A stretch of 64,000 nucleotides of DNA from an uncultured Candidatus Saccharibacteria bacterium (GCA_938042065.1 CALISG010000022.1:3176-67175), one strand, 5' to 3'. Positions 17,316 through 26,310 are shown, counted from the stretch's first letter. The notes: generated by a model from the sequence alone, not told the origin. Program-made: numbers and translations.

Positions 17316-17345
17316 ATTATAGCAAAAAGCACCCGGCAGGTGCAA
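17316..17345 (-). promoter_or_regulatory. gltX operon promoter nested in a terminator
   Basis: Minus strand TTGCAC (17340-17345), 18-nt spacer, TATAAT (17316-17321), then 6 nt to the ATG at 17309. The spacer is the 3' half of the terminator hairpin at 17324-17343. Confidence 0.7.
17324..17343 (-). terminator. Terminator after the DUF4367-like gene
   Basis: Minus strand GCACC-TGCCG-GGTGC followed by five T. It ends the transcript of the gene at 17416-18471 and physically overlaps the next promoter (17316-17345). Confidence 0.7.
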
Positions 17346-17415
17346 AAGTTAAGAGTTATCTCCATATCGCCAAAAACAAGGACTATCCTTATATTATACC
17401 ACAAATATGTATAAA

Positions 17416-18471
17416 TTACAAACTGGCGGCTATCTTTTGGATTTGTTCTGGTGCTAGCTCGGCGTTGCCATCGACAGTGTAAAGAATACCAGCATTAACC
17501 CAAGCGGCATGAGTACCATATGAATAGATGGTTAGGCCATTGGCGGCGGTCGTGGTGTACTTATCATGAGATTTCGGCTTGATGTAATTTTCGAGCACGG
17601 CCGATGAATCCCATTCGGAGCGAGTTTGCGCTAAGGTGAAATTCTCGTTGCTGCCGTTAGCGGCAAACTTCATGATTACGCTGCCCTGCTGGTAAGCAAC
17701 TGGACCGTTGAGGCTATAGCCAGACGGCTGGTAATTCGGATAAGAAGCGTTAATACCAGCCTGCGAGGCGGCTATACGTGTGCTCAAAGCGGGCATATTG
17801 ATATACGTGAAGTAGGCGCCTAGCAGCAGGACAGCCATAGCTGTGCTGCCGATACTAACTAAGCGGCGCCAAAGCGAAAAGTTTTTTGTCGGCTTGACTT
17901 CTTTGCGCTGTTGGCGCGTCAACATCTTGTCGGTAGCTTCCTGAATGGCTTGCTGCTTGATGACTTGCGATGGCAAGACGCTGCGCGTTTGCTGTTGCTT
18001 AATGATTGCTTGCCGCTGGCGAGCAGTCTGCTCAAGCTGATTGGCGGTAGGCGCTATGTCTGGTGTTTCTGGGGTGGCTGGACGCTTGACGGGCGGCTTG
18101 GTAGCAGTTGTAACTTTGGCAAAATGCGCAATGTTAGACGATCGGCGGATGTCTTGGACGCGGCGAGTTCTCTTGCTGCGGCGAATAATTTGCGGCGGCG
18201 TACTGCGCTCGGCCGCTAAGCGCTGCGAACTGCGAGAGGCGGAATTTTCTTTAATACCCGCTGGGGTGGTTGCTCGCACTGGCGCTACTGAATCAATGGT
18301 GCGCGGTTGTTTCTTGATATATTTGCGCTGCAAGGTGTGGGATTTTTGGGTGCCGCTATGAAAATTGCTAGCCGTGGCTGCCGGCGTGCGTGCCGATCGC
18401 TGGGCGTCGAGAATATTGCCAGTTTCGGCGTCGTAGACATTACCCTTGATGGTTATGTTGTTGTTTGTCAT
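17416..18471 (-). CDS. Single-pass membrane protein, DUF4367-like C-terminus
   Basis: A 351-residue protein. Residues 1-210 are basic, Gln/Thr/Pro-rich and disordered (cytoplasmic); a membrane helix follows at about 213-232 (SIGSTAMAVLLLGAYFTYIN); the C-terminal 115 residues (YPNYQPSGYSLNGPVAYQQG...TIYSYGTHAAWVNAGILYTVDG) resemble DUF4367/sigma-regulator extracytoplasmic domains. It could be an anti-sigma-like or envelope sensor protein, but no sigma factor is adjacent. AAGGG lies close before the ATG. Divergent from the PEGA gene. Confidence 0.6.
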   Translation of the reverse strand: MTNNNITIKGNVYDAETGNILDAQRSARTPAATASNFHSGTQKSHTLQRKYIKKQPRTIDSVAPVRATTPAGIKENSASRSSQRLAAERSTPPQIIRRSKRTRRVQDIRRSSNIAHFAKVTTATKPPVKRPATPETPDIAPTANQLEQTARQRQAIIKQQQTRSVLPSQVIKQQAIQEATDKMLTRQQRKEVKPTKNFSLWRRLVSIGSTAMAVLLLGAYFTYINMPALSTRIAASQAGINASYPNYQPSGYSLNGPVAYQQGSVIMKFAANGSNENFTLAQTRSEWDSSAVLENYIKPKSHDKYTTTAANGLTIYSYGTHAAWVNAGILYTVDGNAELAPEQIQKIAASL

Positions 18472-18565
18472 TTCCCTTACCTATGTTTGCGATACTACTC
18501 GTGCTTAACTATTATCATAGCCTAATTTGCTATTACACGCAATAGCAAGTGGTATAATACGTACT

Positions 18566-20017
18566 ATGAATCAGCAAAAAAATCGGCGCAAGCAGCGTAT
18601 TAAATTAACCTTTACTTATGCTGTGATGACCCTGGCAGTTCTAGCATTGGCAGTGGTTTGTTTGATGCTAGTACAAGGCTATCGTTTAGACTTTGATCGA
18701 GGTACGGTTAGACAAGGTGGCATGATGCAATTTGATTCGCGGCCTGATGGCGCAACGATTCAGATAGATGCCGCCACTCTTGCCAACCGGACGGCGACGC
18801 GTATTGTAGCGACTGCCGGGCAGCACACGGTAACAGTATCAAAAGACGGCTTTGTGCCTTGGCAAAAACAAGTTAACGTCAAGGCCGGCTCAATCCTTTG
18901 GTTAAATTACGTCAAGCTAGTACCGACGAGCATTGAGGCCAAAGACGCGATGGAACTCGCTAGCCTCGACAGCGCAGCGGCAGCGCCTGATAAATCGCGC
19001 TTTGCGGTTATCCAAAACAAGCAGCAGCCAGCGGTTGATTTTCTCAAAGTTGATAACGACCGGATCGAACATAAACAGCGTGTTATATCTGCTGATAGTT
19101 ACACGGCCGACGGCGCTAATCACAGTTTTGCAATTGAATCGTGGAGCAAGGATAGCAAGCGGGTGTTAATCAGCCATTCTTTTGATGATTCAAAAGAATA
19201 TCTTATCGTTGACCTCGATGGCAAGGCGCAGAATATCACCCGCGATATCGGCGTGCAAATCAGCAAATTAGCTTTCGATAAAAGCGACTCGCAGAATGTG
19301 TATGTGTTAACGGCCGATAGCGATGTTCGCCGGATTAGACTGTCGGATAAAACGTTGTCGGGTCCGCTAATTAGCGATGCTAGTGATTTTTATGTTTCTA
19401 GAAACGGTTGGATTAGCTATACTACCAAGCCGAATAATAGCGGCGAGCGGACGATTGGCTATTTGTCGAAAGGCGCTTCGAAACCGCGGGCCTTGCAAAC
19501 TTTCAAGGATATGGCTGGGCGCAGTCTTAATCTAGCGATTGAGGAGTATTATTATGATAATTTTGCGCTCATTACTCACGGCAAAATGGTTGCTGTCAAG
19601 AAGGTAAAGTTGCCAGCAAGCGATTCGACAGACGAACTGCAGCAAGAGTTGCTAGCGACGCTGCCGTTAGCAACTGACGTTTCGTATGCGGGCTTCTCGC
19701 CTAACGAACATCTGTATGTTTATGCGCAGGCTGGGGCTAGCTTGGTGACTTATAATTTAGAGCTGCGGTCGATTGCTAACGTTTCGATGAAGACTACCGC
19801 TACGAGTGAAATCGCTTGGCTGGATAATTCGCATATTATGCGAGTGGCAGGTGGTACCTTTGAATTCGGCGACTATGACGGTACTAATATGCATACCATG
19901 GCGACCGATGCAGTTGGCTCGGCAGCAATGCAATCGTCGAATAACCGTTTCTTGTATTATTTCCGCAAGCATAGCTCTGGTAAAATCACTGCTTCCTATA
20001 TCAAAATGTACGACTAA
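18566..20017 (+). CDS. PEGA-domain, beta-propeller-like surface protein
   Basis: A 483-residue protein with one N-terminal membrane helix (about 17-38, YAVMTLAVLALAVVCLMLVQ), a PEGA domain at about 55-115 (FDSRPDGATIQIDAATLANRTAT...HTVTVSKDGFVPWQKQVNV), and a C-terminal half of repeated WD-like/Tol-B-like strands typical of a beta-propeller. PEGA domains occur in extracytoplasmic adhesive or structural proteins. The start at 18566 is set by TATAAT 7 nt upstream (leaderless). It is convergent with the sortase gene. Confidence 0.75.
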   Translation: MNQQKNRRKQRIKLTFTYAVMTLAVLALAVVCLMLVQGYRLDFDRGTVRQGGMMQFDSRPDGATIQIDAATLANRTATRIVATAGQHTVTVSKDGFVPWQKQVNVKAGSILWLNYVKLVPTSIEAKDAMELASLDSAAAAPDKSRFAVIQNKQQPAVDFLKVDNDRIEHKQRVISADSYTADGANHSFAIESWSKDSKRVLISHSFDDSKEYLIVDLDGKAQNITRDIGVQISKLAFDKSDSQNVYVLTADSDVRRIRLSDKTLSGPLISDASDFYVSRNGWISYTTKPNNSGERTIGYLSKGASKPRALQTFKDMAGRSLNLAIEEYYYDNFALITHGKMVAVKKVKLPASDSTDELQQELLATLPLATDVSYAGFSPNEHLYVYAQAGASLVTYNLELRSIANVSMKTTATSEIAWLDNSHIMRVAGGTFEFGDYDGTNMHTMATDAVGSAAMQSSNNRFLYYFRKHSSGKITASYIKMYD

Positions 20018-20096
20018 GTTCAATAATTGGCAGCAAGATTTTGCCCGCCGGTTGCTGTTGCTTGTTGAGCGCCGGGAGAAGTTTTGCCGTGAGCGG

Positions 20097-21431
20097 CTAA
20101 TTACCGATACCAAAGATCCGCTGCAAGAATGTCGGCGAGTTGGCTGGCATTTTCTTGGTCGAGGCAGCGGTATTGCTGTTTTGCTCGGCGGTTTTGGCTT
20201 CATTCGGATTCGGGCTGATTTGCTCGCCGAAAACTAGCAGGCGGTTTTGTGCTGTGCCTAGCGGCGTACAAGTGATTAGCGTAATGTAAGGCTTGTCGTT
20301 GCCGATTTGCAGCGACGCAACGTCGGTCGGCTTAACTACCTTGGTGCCGGTAATTTTGTAAGTATAACGCGTGCCGTTGTAATTAGCGTAAACCACATCG
20401 CCAGCGGCCATCTTCTCTAGCCGAGCAAAAATAAATTTATAATCGCCGCTGTCAGTCCAGTCGTTAGAGGAATGACCAGAAACGACGAAATTACCCTTTT
20501 CGCCAGGCTTAGCGTTGGCACCTTGGATATTGAACCAAACGATGCCTTTATCCATGGCCTTATTTAGTGAGTTGGTGTCGGCGGCATTAGCATCCCAGAC
20601 AATTGGCACATCGACGGCAATTTTCGGGATAAGCAGCCGCGACTCGTTGGTGGCGACTTTGGTGGTATTTGGCGAGACGATAATTGATTCGGGGTCAGCG
20701 GCGCCTGGCGAGACATACGCCTCGACGTAGGCGAACAAAACGCGATTATACTGCAAAAATAGAAAAACAATCATCACCGCGCAAGCTGCCACGATTGGCA
20801 TGAAATGGCGGCTGCCGCGGACTTTCTTGGCCTTGTCGTTGATTTTGCGGCGAATGGAACTGCGCAGATCGTTGACGGCCTCCTCTTGCGATACGGTGCC
20901 GTTGTTTGGCGTTGAGTTTTGGTTTTTTTGCGCTTGCTGAGCAGCTTGCTTTTTGAGCGACTTGCGAGTGGCGTCAATCTGCGAGACATAGTAGCGCTCG
21001 TAATACTGCTGATAATATGTTTGCCAGGCGGTGTGGTATTTTTGCCAAGAAGCATCGTGCGTAGCAGGCGTGGAGCTCTGGCTCATGGTTCGGGTATATG
21101 GGTTTTTATCTGAATCAATGGCGCCAGGGCCGGCCGTAACGCTGTTAGACTGCGCACTATCAGCGATGGTGCCAGATGGCTGCGGGTAGGCGTTTGTTTG
21201 CGGCGAGTGCGAGTTCTTTTGGGGCTCCTCGGCTTTTTCGGGCTTTTTTGCGCTAGAATTTGGCTGCTGGCCAGCTGCAGCAGTAGCATGCGGATCATTT
21301 TGAATAATCGAACTGATCTGTTGGCGGACAATATCAGCCGCTGCCGACCGGTGCTGGTCGGTTAGCGCGCTGTGATGAGGCGCTCCGTCTCTGGGTGGAA
21401 CGGTTAGTGATGAACGATCGTCTGGCTTCAT
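20097..21431 (-). CDS. Sortase with a long disordered N-terminus
   Basis: A 444-residue transpeptidase. Residues 1-205 are Gln/Ser/Pro-rich and cytoplasmic; a membrane helix lies at about 209-227; the sortase domain has His320 (VVSGHSSNDW), Cys388 in TLITCTPLG and Arg397 (NRLLVFGE). Closest in style to class E/D housekeeping sortases (inference). It would cleave LP.TG motifs between T and G and attach surface proteins. The only substrate in the window, at 21762-22934, is 330 bp away in the opposite direction across a tRNA gene. A TATAAT 13 nt before the ATG gives a very short leader. The 205-residue N-terminus is much longer than usual for the family. Confidence 0.9.
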   Translation of the reverse strand: MKPDDRSSLTVPPRDGAPHHSALTDQHRSAAADIVRQQISSIIQNDPHATAAAGQQPNSSAKKPEKAEEPQKNSHSPQTNAYPQPSGTIADSAQSNSVTAGPGAIDSDKNPYTRTMSQSSTPATHDASWQKYHTAWQTYYQQYYERYYVSQIDATRKSLKKQAAQQAQKNQNSTPNNGTVSQEEAVNDLRSSIRRKINDKAKKVRGSRHFMPIVAACAVMIVFLFLQYNRVLFAYVEAYVSPGAADPESIIVSPNTTKVATNESRLLIPKIAVDVPIVWDANAADTNSLNKAMDKGIVWFNIQGANAKPGEKGNFVVSGHSSNDWTDSGDYKFIFARLEKMAAGDVVYANYNGTRYTYKITGTKVVKPTDVASLQIGNDKPYITLITCTPLGTAQNRLLVFGEQISPNPNEAKTAEQNSNTAASTKKMPANSPTFLQRIFGIGN

Positions 21432-21512
21432 ACTTTCTATGCTAATTATAGCGTAATTAGCGGTTATTTACTAGTTAGCGCTGGTCTGTTACAATGAAAA
21501 TGTACCTTTTCT

Positions 21513-21599
21513 GCCGCGGTGATGGAATTGGTAGACATGAGAGACTCAAAATCTCTTGAGCATTAGCTCGTGCCGGTTCAAGTCCGGCCCGCGGTACCA
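21513..21599 (+). tRNA. tRNA-Leu(CAA)
   Basis: Class II tRNA with a long variable arm: acceptor GCCGCGG/CCGCGGT, anticodon stem AGAGA/TCTCT with loop CTCAAAA (anticodon CAA), T-arm GCCGGTTCAAGTCCGGC, encoded CCA. Reads UUG. Confidence 0.95.
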
Positions 21600-21604
21600 T
21601 AAGA

Positions 21605-21629
21605 TAGACGTATGTGGGCGTCTTTTTTT
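21605..21629 (+). terminator. Terminator after tRNA-Leu
   Basis: AGACG (21606-21610) pairs with CGTCT (21619-21623), followed by seven T. Confidence 0.75.
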
Positions 21630-21691
21630 GATGCTCTTACCCCTGTTATGGTGGCGGCGTAAAGCATAAGTAACAATATTATGCAAAAGTG

Positions 21692-21720
21692 TTGACATAA
21701 TTAAAAGTTTATGCTACAAT
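21692..21720 (+). promoter_or_regulatory. Promoter of the LPKTG protein gene
   Basis: TTGACA, 17-nt spacer, TACAAT. The transcript would start near 21727, giving a 35-nt leader with a 5-bp hairpin (GCGTG/CACGC) and GGAGG before the ATG at 21762. Unlike most first genes here it is not leaderless, which fits a highly translated surface protein. Confidence 0.8.
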
Positions 21721-21761
21721 GGCATCATAAGCGTGGGATAATGCACGCAGGGAGGAAATCA

Positions 21762-22934
21762 ATGAAACTATCAATTAAGAACCTGGCGATTGTCGGCGCG
21801 GTTATAGCTGCTATCGCTGGTGGAATCTGGTTGGCTAAGCCATCAGAAGCATCTGTCTGTGACGGATGGATTAACGTGATTACTTGCGGTACGCCAAGTC
21901 ATCAAGACCTTAAAAATGTTTACTACGGACGCAACGACATCAAAGCGCTTTATCAGTGGAACAACATAAATGATGCCATGATTGAAGGCAAAGGCATGAA
22001 AAACGGTACCGTTTACAAGGATGGCCGGATCGTTGTCGACGGCCAAGTCGTAGCAACTAACGCCAAGACCGTTCAGCGTAATACGCGCTACCCAGGCTCG
22101 TCATACGGCCGCGAGACGGTTGGCGGACATTCGTTCTACAAGTTTACGACTCAGAACAGCTTTGTCTACAATCAGTTTGACGCTTTCGTCTGGTTCGATG
22201 AAAACGGCAAGTTTATCGCAGCCATTATCAAGGATTGCGGTAACCCAGTCTGGGGTGATGCAACCTGGAAACCGAAAGACATCCAAGTCTGTGATCTTAC
22301 CAGCAAGAAAATCATCACCATCAAAGAGACCGAGTTCAACAGCAGTAAACATTCCAAAGATATCAACGATTGTAAAGAAATCAAGGTCTGCGACCTGACT
22401 AGCAAGCAAATCGTAACTATCAAGGAAAAAGAGTTCAATAGCAAGAAGCACTCGAAAGACATTAACGACTGTAAGGAAATCCAAGTCTGCGACCTCTCGA
22501 CTGATACGATTATCACTATCAAAGAGAAAGAATTTGACAGCAAGAAGCACTCTAAGAATTTCGCTGACTGTAATAAGGTAAAGGTTTGCGAACTCGAAAC
22601 TGGCAACATTATCACCATCAAAGAAACCGAATTTGATAGTAAGAAGCATTCTAAGAATGAAGCTGACTGCGACAAGGTGAAAGTTTGCCGCATCGCTGAC
22701 AAGAAAATCGTCGAAGTTACCCGCAAAGAGTCGAGCGACAGCCAGTACACCACTGACATGAGCAAATGTGAAGAAACTCCAGCGACTCCACCGGAAACTC
22801 CAAAAACGCCAACCCCATCAAATCCAGTTGAATTGCCAAAGACTGGTACCGGCGAAGTAGTCGCCTCGGTGGTCGGCCTCGGCGGTTTAACCGCAGCAGC
22901 CAGCGCTTACATCGCTAGCCGCAAACGCCTCTAG
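21762..22934 (+). CDS. LPKTG-anchored surface protein with Cys repeats
   Basis: A 390-residue secreted protein. Signal peptide about 1-31 (KNLAIVGAVIAAIAGGIWLAKPSEA); unassigned domain about 32-170; five tandem 33-residue repeats at 176-340, consensus VCDL.T..IITIKE.EFDSKKHSKN..DC..., each with two Cys that could form a disulphide; a Pro/Thr spacer; sorting signal LPKTG at 358-362, hydrophobic helix and SRKRL tail. It is the obvious substrate of the sortase at 20097-21431. GGAGG is 7 nt before the ATG at 21762. Function is inferred as a wall-anchored stalk or adhesin, possibly contacting the host bacterium in an epibiotic lifestyle; that last point is speculation. Confidence 0.88.
   Translation: MKLSIKNLAIVGAVIAAIAGGIWLAKPSEASVCDGWINVITCGTPSHQDLKNVYYGRNDIKALYQWNNINDAMIEGKGMKNGTVYKDGRIVVDGQVVATNAKTVQRNTRYPGSSYGRETVGGHSFYKFTTQNSFVYNQFDAFVWFDENGKFIAAIIKDCGNPVWGDATWKPKDIQVCDLTSKKIITIKETEFNSSKHSKDINDCKEIKVCDLTSKQIVTIKEKEFNSKKHSKDINDCKEIQVCDLSTDTIITIKEKEFDSKKHSKNFADCNKVKVCELETGNIITIKETEFDSKKHSKNEADCDKVKVCRIADKKIVEVTRKESSDSQYTTDMSKCEETPATPPETPKTPTPSNPVELPKTGTGEVVASVVGLGGLTAAASAYIASRKRL
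22287..22781 (+). repeat. Five 99-bp tandem coding repeats
   Basis: Units begin at 22287, 22386, 22485, 22584 and 22683, each encoding 33 residues starting V-C. The first four are alike at the protein level; the fifth is diverged (VCRIADKKIVEVTRKE). The period is exact, with no indels, so copy number can change without frameshift. Confidence 0.9.
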
Positions 22935-22958
22935 CCAATCCCCCCAGCTAGAAAATCC

Positions 22959-22994
22959 AAAATCCGCTCTGAATTTTGTCAGGGCGGATTTTTT
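22959..22994. terminator. Bidirectional terminator between convergent genes
   Basis: AAAATCCGC (22959-22967) pairs with GCGGATTTT (22984-22992); T runs lie on both strands' 3' sides. It serves the LPKTG gene (+) and the gene ending at 23001 (-). Confidence 0.8.
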
Positions 22995-23000
22995 GTTGGA

Positions 23001-23792
23001 TTATTTAGAGAGAAGACTGGCGGTGATGGCCTCAAGCGGCCGCGACGGATTCCAAATATAATAAACGCTAGCGCGCGTTGCTACCGTGCCGCGCCAGATG
23101 CGCATCGGATCGTTCCATGGCATGGTGGTGACCTCCCCGCTGTGAGCAGTAACGAGCGTGTCTTGATGCAAGGTGGTAATGGTAATTGGGTATGTCACGG
23201 TGAATTTGTGCAAAGCTTCGACTAACTGCAGCAACTGCATACTGAAAGTCAAAATTTTGGGATAATAAAGCGTGCGAAAAAGTTTTTGCAGCTGCGCGAA
23301 ACTCAAAATTAACACGGTATTCTGGCGTGCTGCTAGTGTAGCGAAATCGTTGCGTACTAGATCTACGGCATCGCGGGTGATAACTACTGGGCCTTGATAG
23401 TCGCGCAGCAGCTGGCTGTAAACGATTGCCGTTTGACTGTTGCGCCCGGCATCGCCTATTAGCAGTAAACCGTCGCTCCATGCGCTAAGCGCTTGCAGCT
23501 CAATGATAGACTCTTGAGCTAAGCCGCCGCTAGGATTGCTAGGCGCGTAAGTGACGCCAGCCATGGTGCGTGGTAAGGTGTTTTTGAGGACATCCGGCAG
23601 CAAGGCGCGGGCTTCCCCTACTCCGCTAGCGAGCGCTGTTGAGTAGGCCTCGGCGACACCAGCAAAACCTAGCTTGTTGCCGCCGATAATACCGAGCTTT
23701 CCCGCGCGCGAACGCTGCTCGGGCTTATTCCATTCGATATCGGGAAAGAGCGGCTGTTCGGGTGTTTGGTGCTGCCAATATGCTAATTCCAT
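23001..23792 (-). CDS. Ribokinase-like protein, divergent NnrD-type
   Basis: A 263-residue protein with the look of the YjeF C-terminal/ADP-dependent NAD(P)H-hydrate dehydratase fold: GKLGIIGGNKLGFAGVAEAYSTA (compare G.vlviGGs...Ga..Laa..AlraGaG), then LLIGDAGRNSQTA and PVVITRDAVDL. The usual catalytic GTGD near the C-terminus is not evident, so it may be an inactive or altered family member. The start at 23792 is supported by TACAAT 6 nt upstream (leaderless); the frame extends to 23903 but that would overlap the divergent neighbour. Confidence 0.5.
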   Translation of the reverse strand: MELAYWQHQTPEQPLFPDIEWNKPEQRSRAGKLGIIGGNKLGFAGVAEAYSTALASGVGEARALLPDVLKNTLPRTMAGVTYAPSNPSGGLAQESIIELQALSAWSDGLLLIGDAGRNSQTAIVYSQLLRDYQGPVVITRDAVDLVRNDFATLAARQNTVLILSFAQLQKLFRTLYYPKILTFSMQLLQLVEALHKFTVTYPITITTLHQDTLVTAHSGEVTTMPWNDPMRIWRGTVATRASVYYIWNPSRPLEAITASLLSK

Positions 23793-23873
23793 GAATGTAT
23801 TGTAGCGCGAAAAGTGCGGACATACCAGCTCAAGCGCTTGCCGCAGCCGCCGGGCTAGCGTACAATTTAGGCT

Positions 23874-24245
23874 ATGGAAAAACACATCGCCGAGCACTAT
23901 CAAACTATATCTCAGCGCCTAGCGGCGGCCAAGTCGCAAACTGATCTGGCAGAATTGGCGCGCTATCACCGCACGCGCGTGCAAGAATTTCAGCACGAGC
24001 GGCTGATTCACTTGTTGGTGACATTTTTCTTCGCCGGGCTATTTTTAGCGTCCCTGGCGGCATTTTTGGCAACCGCGGCGATGGGGTTGGCGATGAACTG
24101 TTTACTGGGACTATTGGCGCTAATTTTGTTTGTGCTAGAGTTAGCTTATATTCGTCATTATTACCAACTAGAGAACGGCGTGCAGCGGCTGTACGAGTTA
24201 ACGGTAGCGATCGAAGAAAAACGTTTTGCCAAAGACTGGGCTTAA
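23874..24245 (+). CDS. Small two-helix membrane protein
   Basis: A 123-residue protein: a helical cytoplasmic N-terminus (1-45), two membrane helices (about 46-68 and 72-93, LLVTFFFAGLFLASLAAFLATA and MNCLLGLLALILFVLELAYI), and a short helical tail. No family recognised. TACAAT ends 7 nt before the ATG (leaderless). Its stop is directly next to the end of the convergent gene at 24246. Confidence 0.6.
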   Translation: MEKHIAEHYQTISQRLAAAKSQTDLAELARYHRTRVQEFQHERLIHLLVTFFFAGLFLASLAAFLATAAMGLAMNCLLGLLALILFVLELAYIRHYYQLENGVQRLYELTVAIEEKRFAKDWA

Positions 24246-25496
24246 TCAAGCTGGCGAGTCAGTTGCATTTGCTTGCCGGACGATTTTTTCGATAATATAC
24301 CTATCTCTTGGCTCGAAATCGTATTCTTTTACAGTTGCAATGCCGTTTTTGATAGCGATATCTGGCAGCGTAACGCGCCCTTCTGGATAGCCGCGGACTT
24401 TGTCTTGATCGATTCTAAATGCGCCTTGATTATTCTTTGCGGCTATTAGTTTAACGGCTTGAGCGAAAATATCGATGTGCGACGGCTCGAATCTGCTGAA
24501 CAAGTTGTTGAATTTAACTTCGCCTAGGATTTCGTCTGATTCTTTATCAATGCCGAACCCTAATTCTCCAATCTCGAATAAGATAGGTTCGAATATGTCG
24601 ATGTTTTCCATCAAGTAGCGGTTATTGCTGAGTATTCTGCCATCGGCATAGACTTTAGTTGTATCTCCGCCGCTTCTGGTTATATTCCAAGTATAGACAA
24701 GTTTGTCATATGAGCCGATAGACGTGTTGCTTGGCAACGATGATTTGATTTCGTTAAGATTGGCGGCATTCATCTCAACTTTGCAGTCAAGGTAATGATA
24801 ATATAGAGTACGCTGTCCGTTCGCTGTTTTGTTTTTCTCTGATTTCTCTAGTACTCTAGCTGAAATTTTGGCTTTGAAATTAGACTCTTTAAGCTTATCG
24901 AATAGCGCCGGGAGTTTTTCGGGAATTTTGTAAAACACGTTAGCTTCCGAGTCGGTGTTGATTGCGCCGTCGCCCTGCTTCTGAGTTATTGCAATGAAGT
25001 TTTGTTGCGGCCATTCTCGGATCGGCGAGATAACGTCGGCGATTTTCTTTACTGCGATGACAGTTTGATCTTTAGGGTAATCCGGCTGAAGCGTTATTTT
25101 GTAAGTACCTTTTTTGTTGCCAAAAAAGTCCTCTACGATGTCTGATAATTTGAGGTCGACTTTCTCTACGCCCGGTATTTGGCGTATTTGTTCAGCGCAA
25201 TCATTTAGTTGTCCGAAAGAGCTTACTGGATTTTGCGAAAATGTTTCGGATAGCCCGTAAATGACGCCAATAGATATTAGTATTACGAATAGTATTGCGA
25301 GTGGCGAAACGATCAAAGCAATCGTTAGGAGTATTTTGTTTGGTTTCTGCGAAGAATACTGCTGATATTGCGGCTGTGGTGAAGCGTATTGAGGTTGGTT
25401 TTGCGGCGGATACTGCTGCGGGTATTGTTGATATTGCGGTTGCTGCGGATATTGCGTTTGTTGAAGTGGTTGCTGCGAGTTATTTTCTGGAGACAT
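24246..25496 (-). CDS. Single-pass membrane protein with Q/Y/P-rich head
   Basis: A 416-residue protein. Residues 1-50 are a Gln-Tyr-Pro repeat (QYPQQPQYQQYPQQ and similar); a membrane helix lies at about 55-82 (ILLTIALIVSPLAILFVILISIGVIYG); the remaining 330 residues are an extracytoplasmic domain of unknown family with alternating strands. It begins 17 nt after xth on the same strand, so may be cotranscribed. Function unknown. Confidence 0.6.
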   Translation of the reverse strand: MSPENNSQQPLQQTQYPQQPQYQQYPQQYPPQNQPQYASPQPQYQQYSSQKPNKILLTIALIVSPLAILFVILISIGVIYGLSETFSQNPVSSFGQLNDCAEQIRQIPGVEKVDLKLSDIVEDFFGNKKGTYKITLQPDYPKDQTVIAVKKIADVISPIREWPQQNFIAITQKQGDGAINTDSEANVFYKIPEKLPALFDKLKESNFKAKISARVLEKSEKNKTANGQRTLYYHYLDCKVEMNAANLNEIKSSLPSNTSIGSYDKLVYTWNITRSGGDTTKVYADGRILSNNRYLMENIDIFEPILFEIGELGFGIDKESDEILGEVKFNNLFSRFEPSHIDIFAQAVKLIAAKNNQGAFRIDQDKVRGYPEGRVTLPDIAIKNGIATVKEYDFEPRDRYIIEKIVRQANATDSPA

Positions 25497-25512
25497 AAGA
25501 CTACCTTACTAT

Positions 25513-26310
25513 TTATATTATTTCAATGCTCACTGGGCAGTGATCGCTGCCCATTTGTTCGGCGTGAATCTGCGGGTTGGTGACGCGCCCGGCGATTTCA
25601 CGCGATGCCAGCCAATAGTCGATCCGCCAGCCGACATTGCGCGCCCGGGCGTTGGCCCAGTGTGTCCACCAGGTATACGCCCCGGTCTTCTCAGGAAATG
25701 CCGCCCGGAAGGTATCGACAAATCCAGCGTCCAGAAAATTCTGAAAGCCTTCCCGCTCCTCGTCGGTAAAACCGTGCTTGCCGACATTAGGCTTAGGATT
25801 TGCCAGGTCAATTTCTGCATGCGCCACGTTCATATCGCCGCAGTATAGCACTGGCTTGACTAGCTCCAATTCCTCCAGATAGGCCAGCACTGCCGGATCC
25901 CATTGTTCATGACGCAGACTCAGCCGGCTCAAATCCCCTTTCGAATTTGGCGTATAACACGTTACCACCCAGAAATCGTCGAATTCGGCAGTGATGATGC
26001 GCCCCTCGTCGGCGGGATCGCCATACTGATCGCCGGTCAGATTGAACCGCTCAATGATATCCGGCGGCAATCCGTCGCGCCAATGCAGCGGCCGGATTTT
26101 CGAGAAAATCGCCGTGCCGGAATAGCCCTTTTTGGCCGCTGAATAGAAATGCTCGTGGTACTCTGGCAGATCAATTTCTACCTGGTCGCGGGCAGCCTTG
26201 GTTTCTTGCAGGCATAAGATATCCGGATCGTAGGTTTGCAGGAAGCTGGCAAACTCACCCTTGTTGATGACGGCACGGATACCATTGACGTTCCAAGAGA
26301 ATAGCTTCAT
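25513..26310 (-). CDS. xth: Exodeoxyribonuclease III / AP endonuclease
   Basis: A 265-residue endonuclease/exonuclease/phosphatase-fold enzyme: MKLFSWNVNGIRA (Asn), CLQETKA (metal-binding Glu), CYTPNSKG, CGDMNVAH (Asp-Asn), WRIDYWLAS and GSDHCPV (catalytic Asp-His). It repairs abasic sites by cleaving 5' to them. The start at 26310 is set by TATAAT 6 nt upstream (leaderless); a long in-frame N-terminal extension would run through the promoter and is rejected. Confidence 0.95.
   Translation of the reverse strand: MKLFSWNVNGIRAVINKGEFASFLQTYDPDILCLQETKAARDQVEIDLPEYHEHFYSAAKKGYSGTAIFSKIRPLHWRDGLPPDIIERFNLTGDQYGDPADEGRIITAEFDDFWVVTCYTPNSKGDLSRLSLRHEQWDPAVLAYLEELELVKPVLYCGDMNVAHAEIDLANPKPNVGKHGFTDEEREGFQNFLDAGFVDTFRAAFPEKTGAYTWWTHWANARARNVGWRIDYWLASREIAGRVTNPQIHAEQMGSDHCPVSIEII

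Noticed and set aside
20018..20096. Plus-strand frame past the PEGA gene with a protein-like look (NNWQQDFARRLLLLVERR)
   Set aside because: It overlaps the sortase 3' end in antisense, has no start of its own and could not be tied to any family.
21843..22765. Long antisense frames across the LPKTG repeats
   Set aside because: Produced by the regular 99-bp repeat on the other strand; no ribosome site.
25296..25498. Frame antisense to the Q/Y/P-rich N-terminus
   Set aside because: An artefact of the low-complexity repeat.
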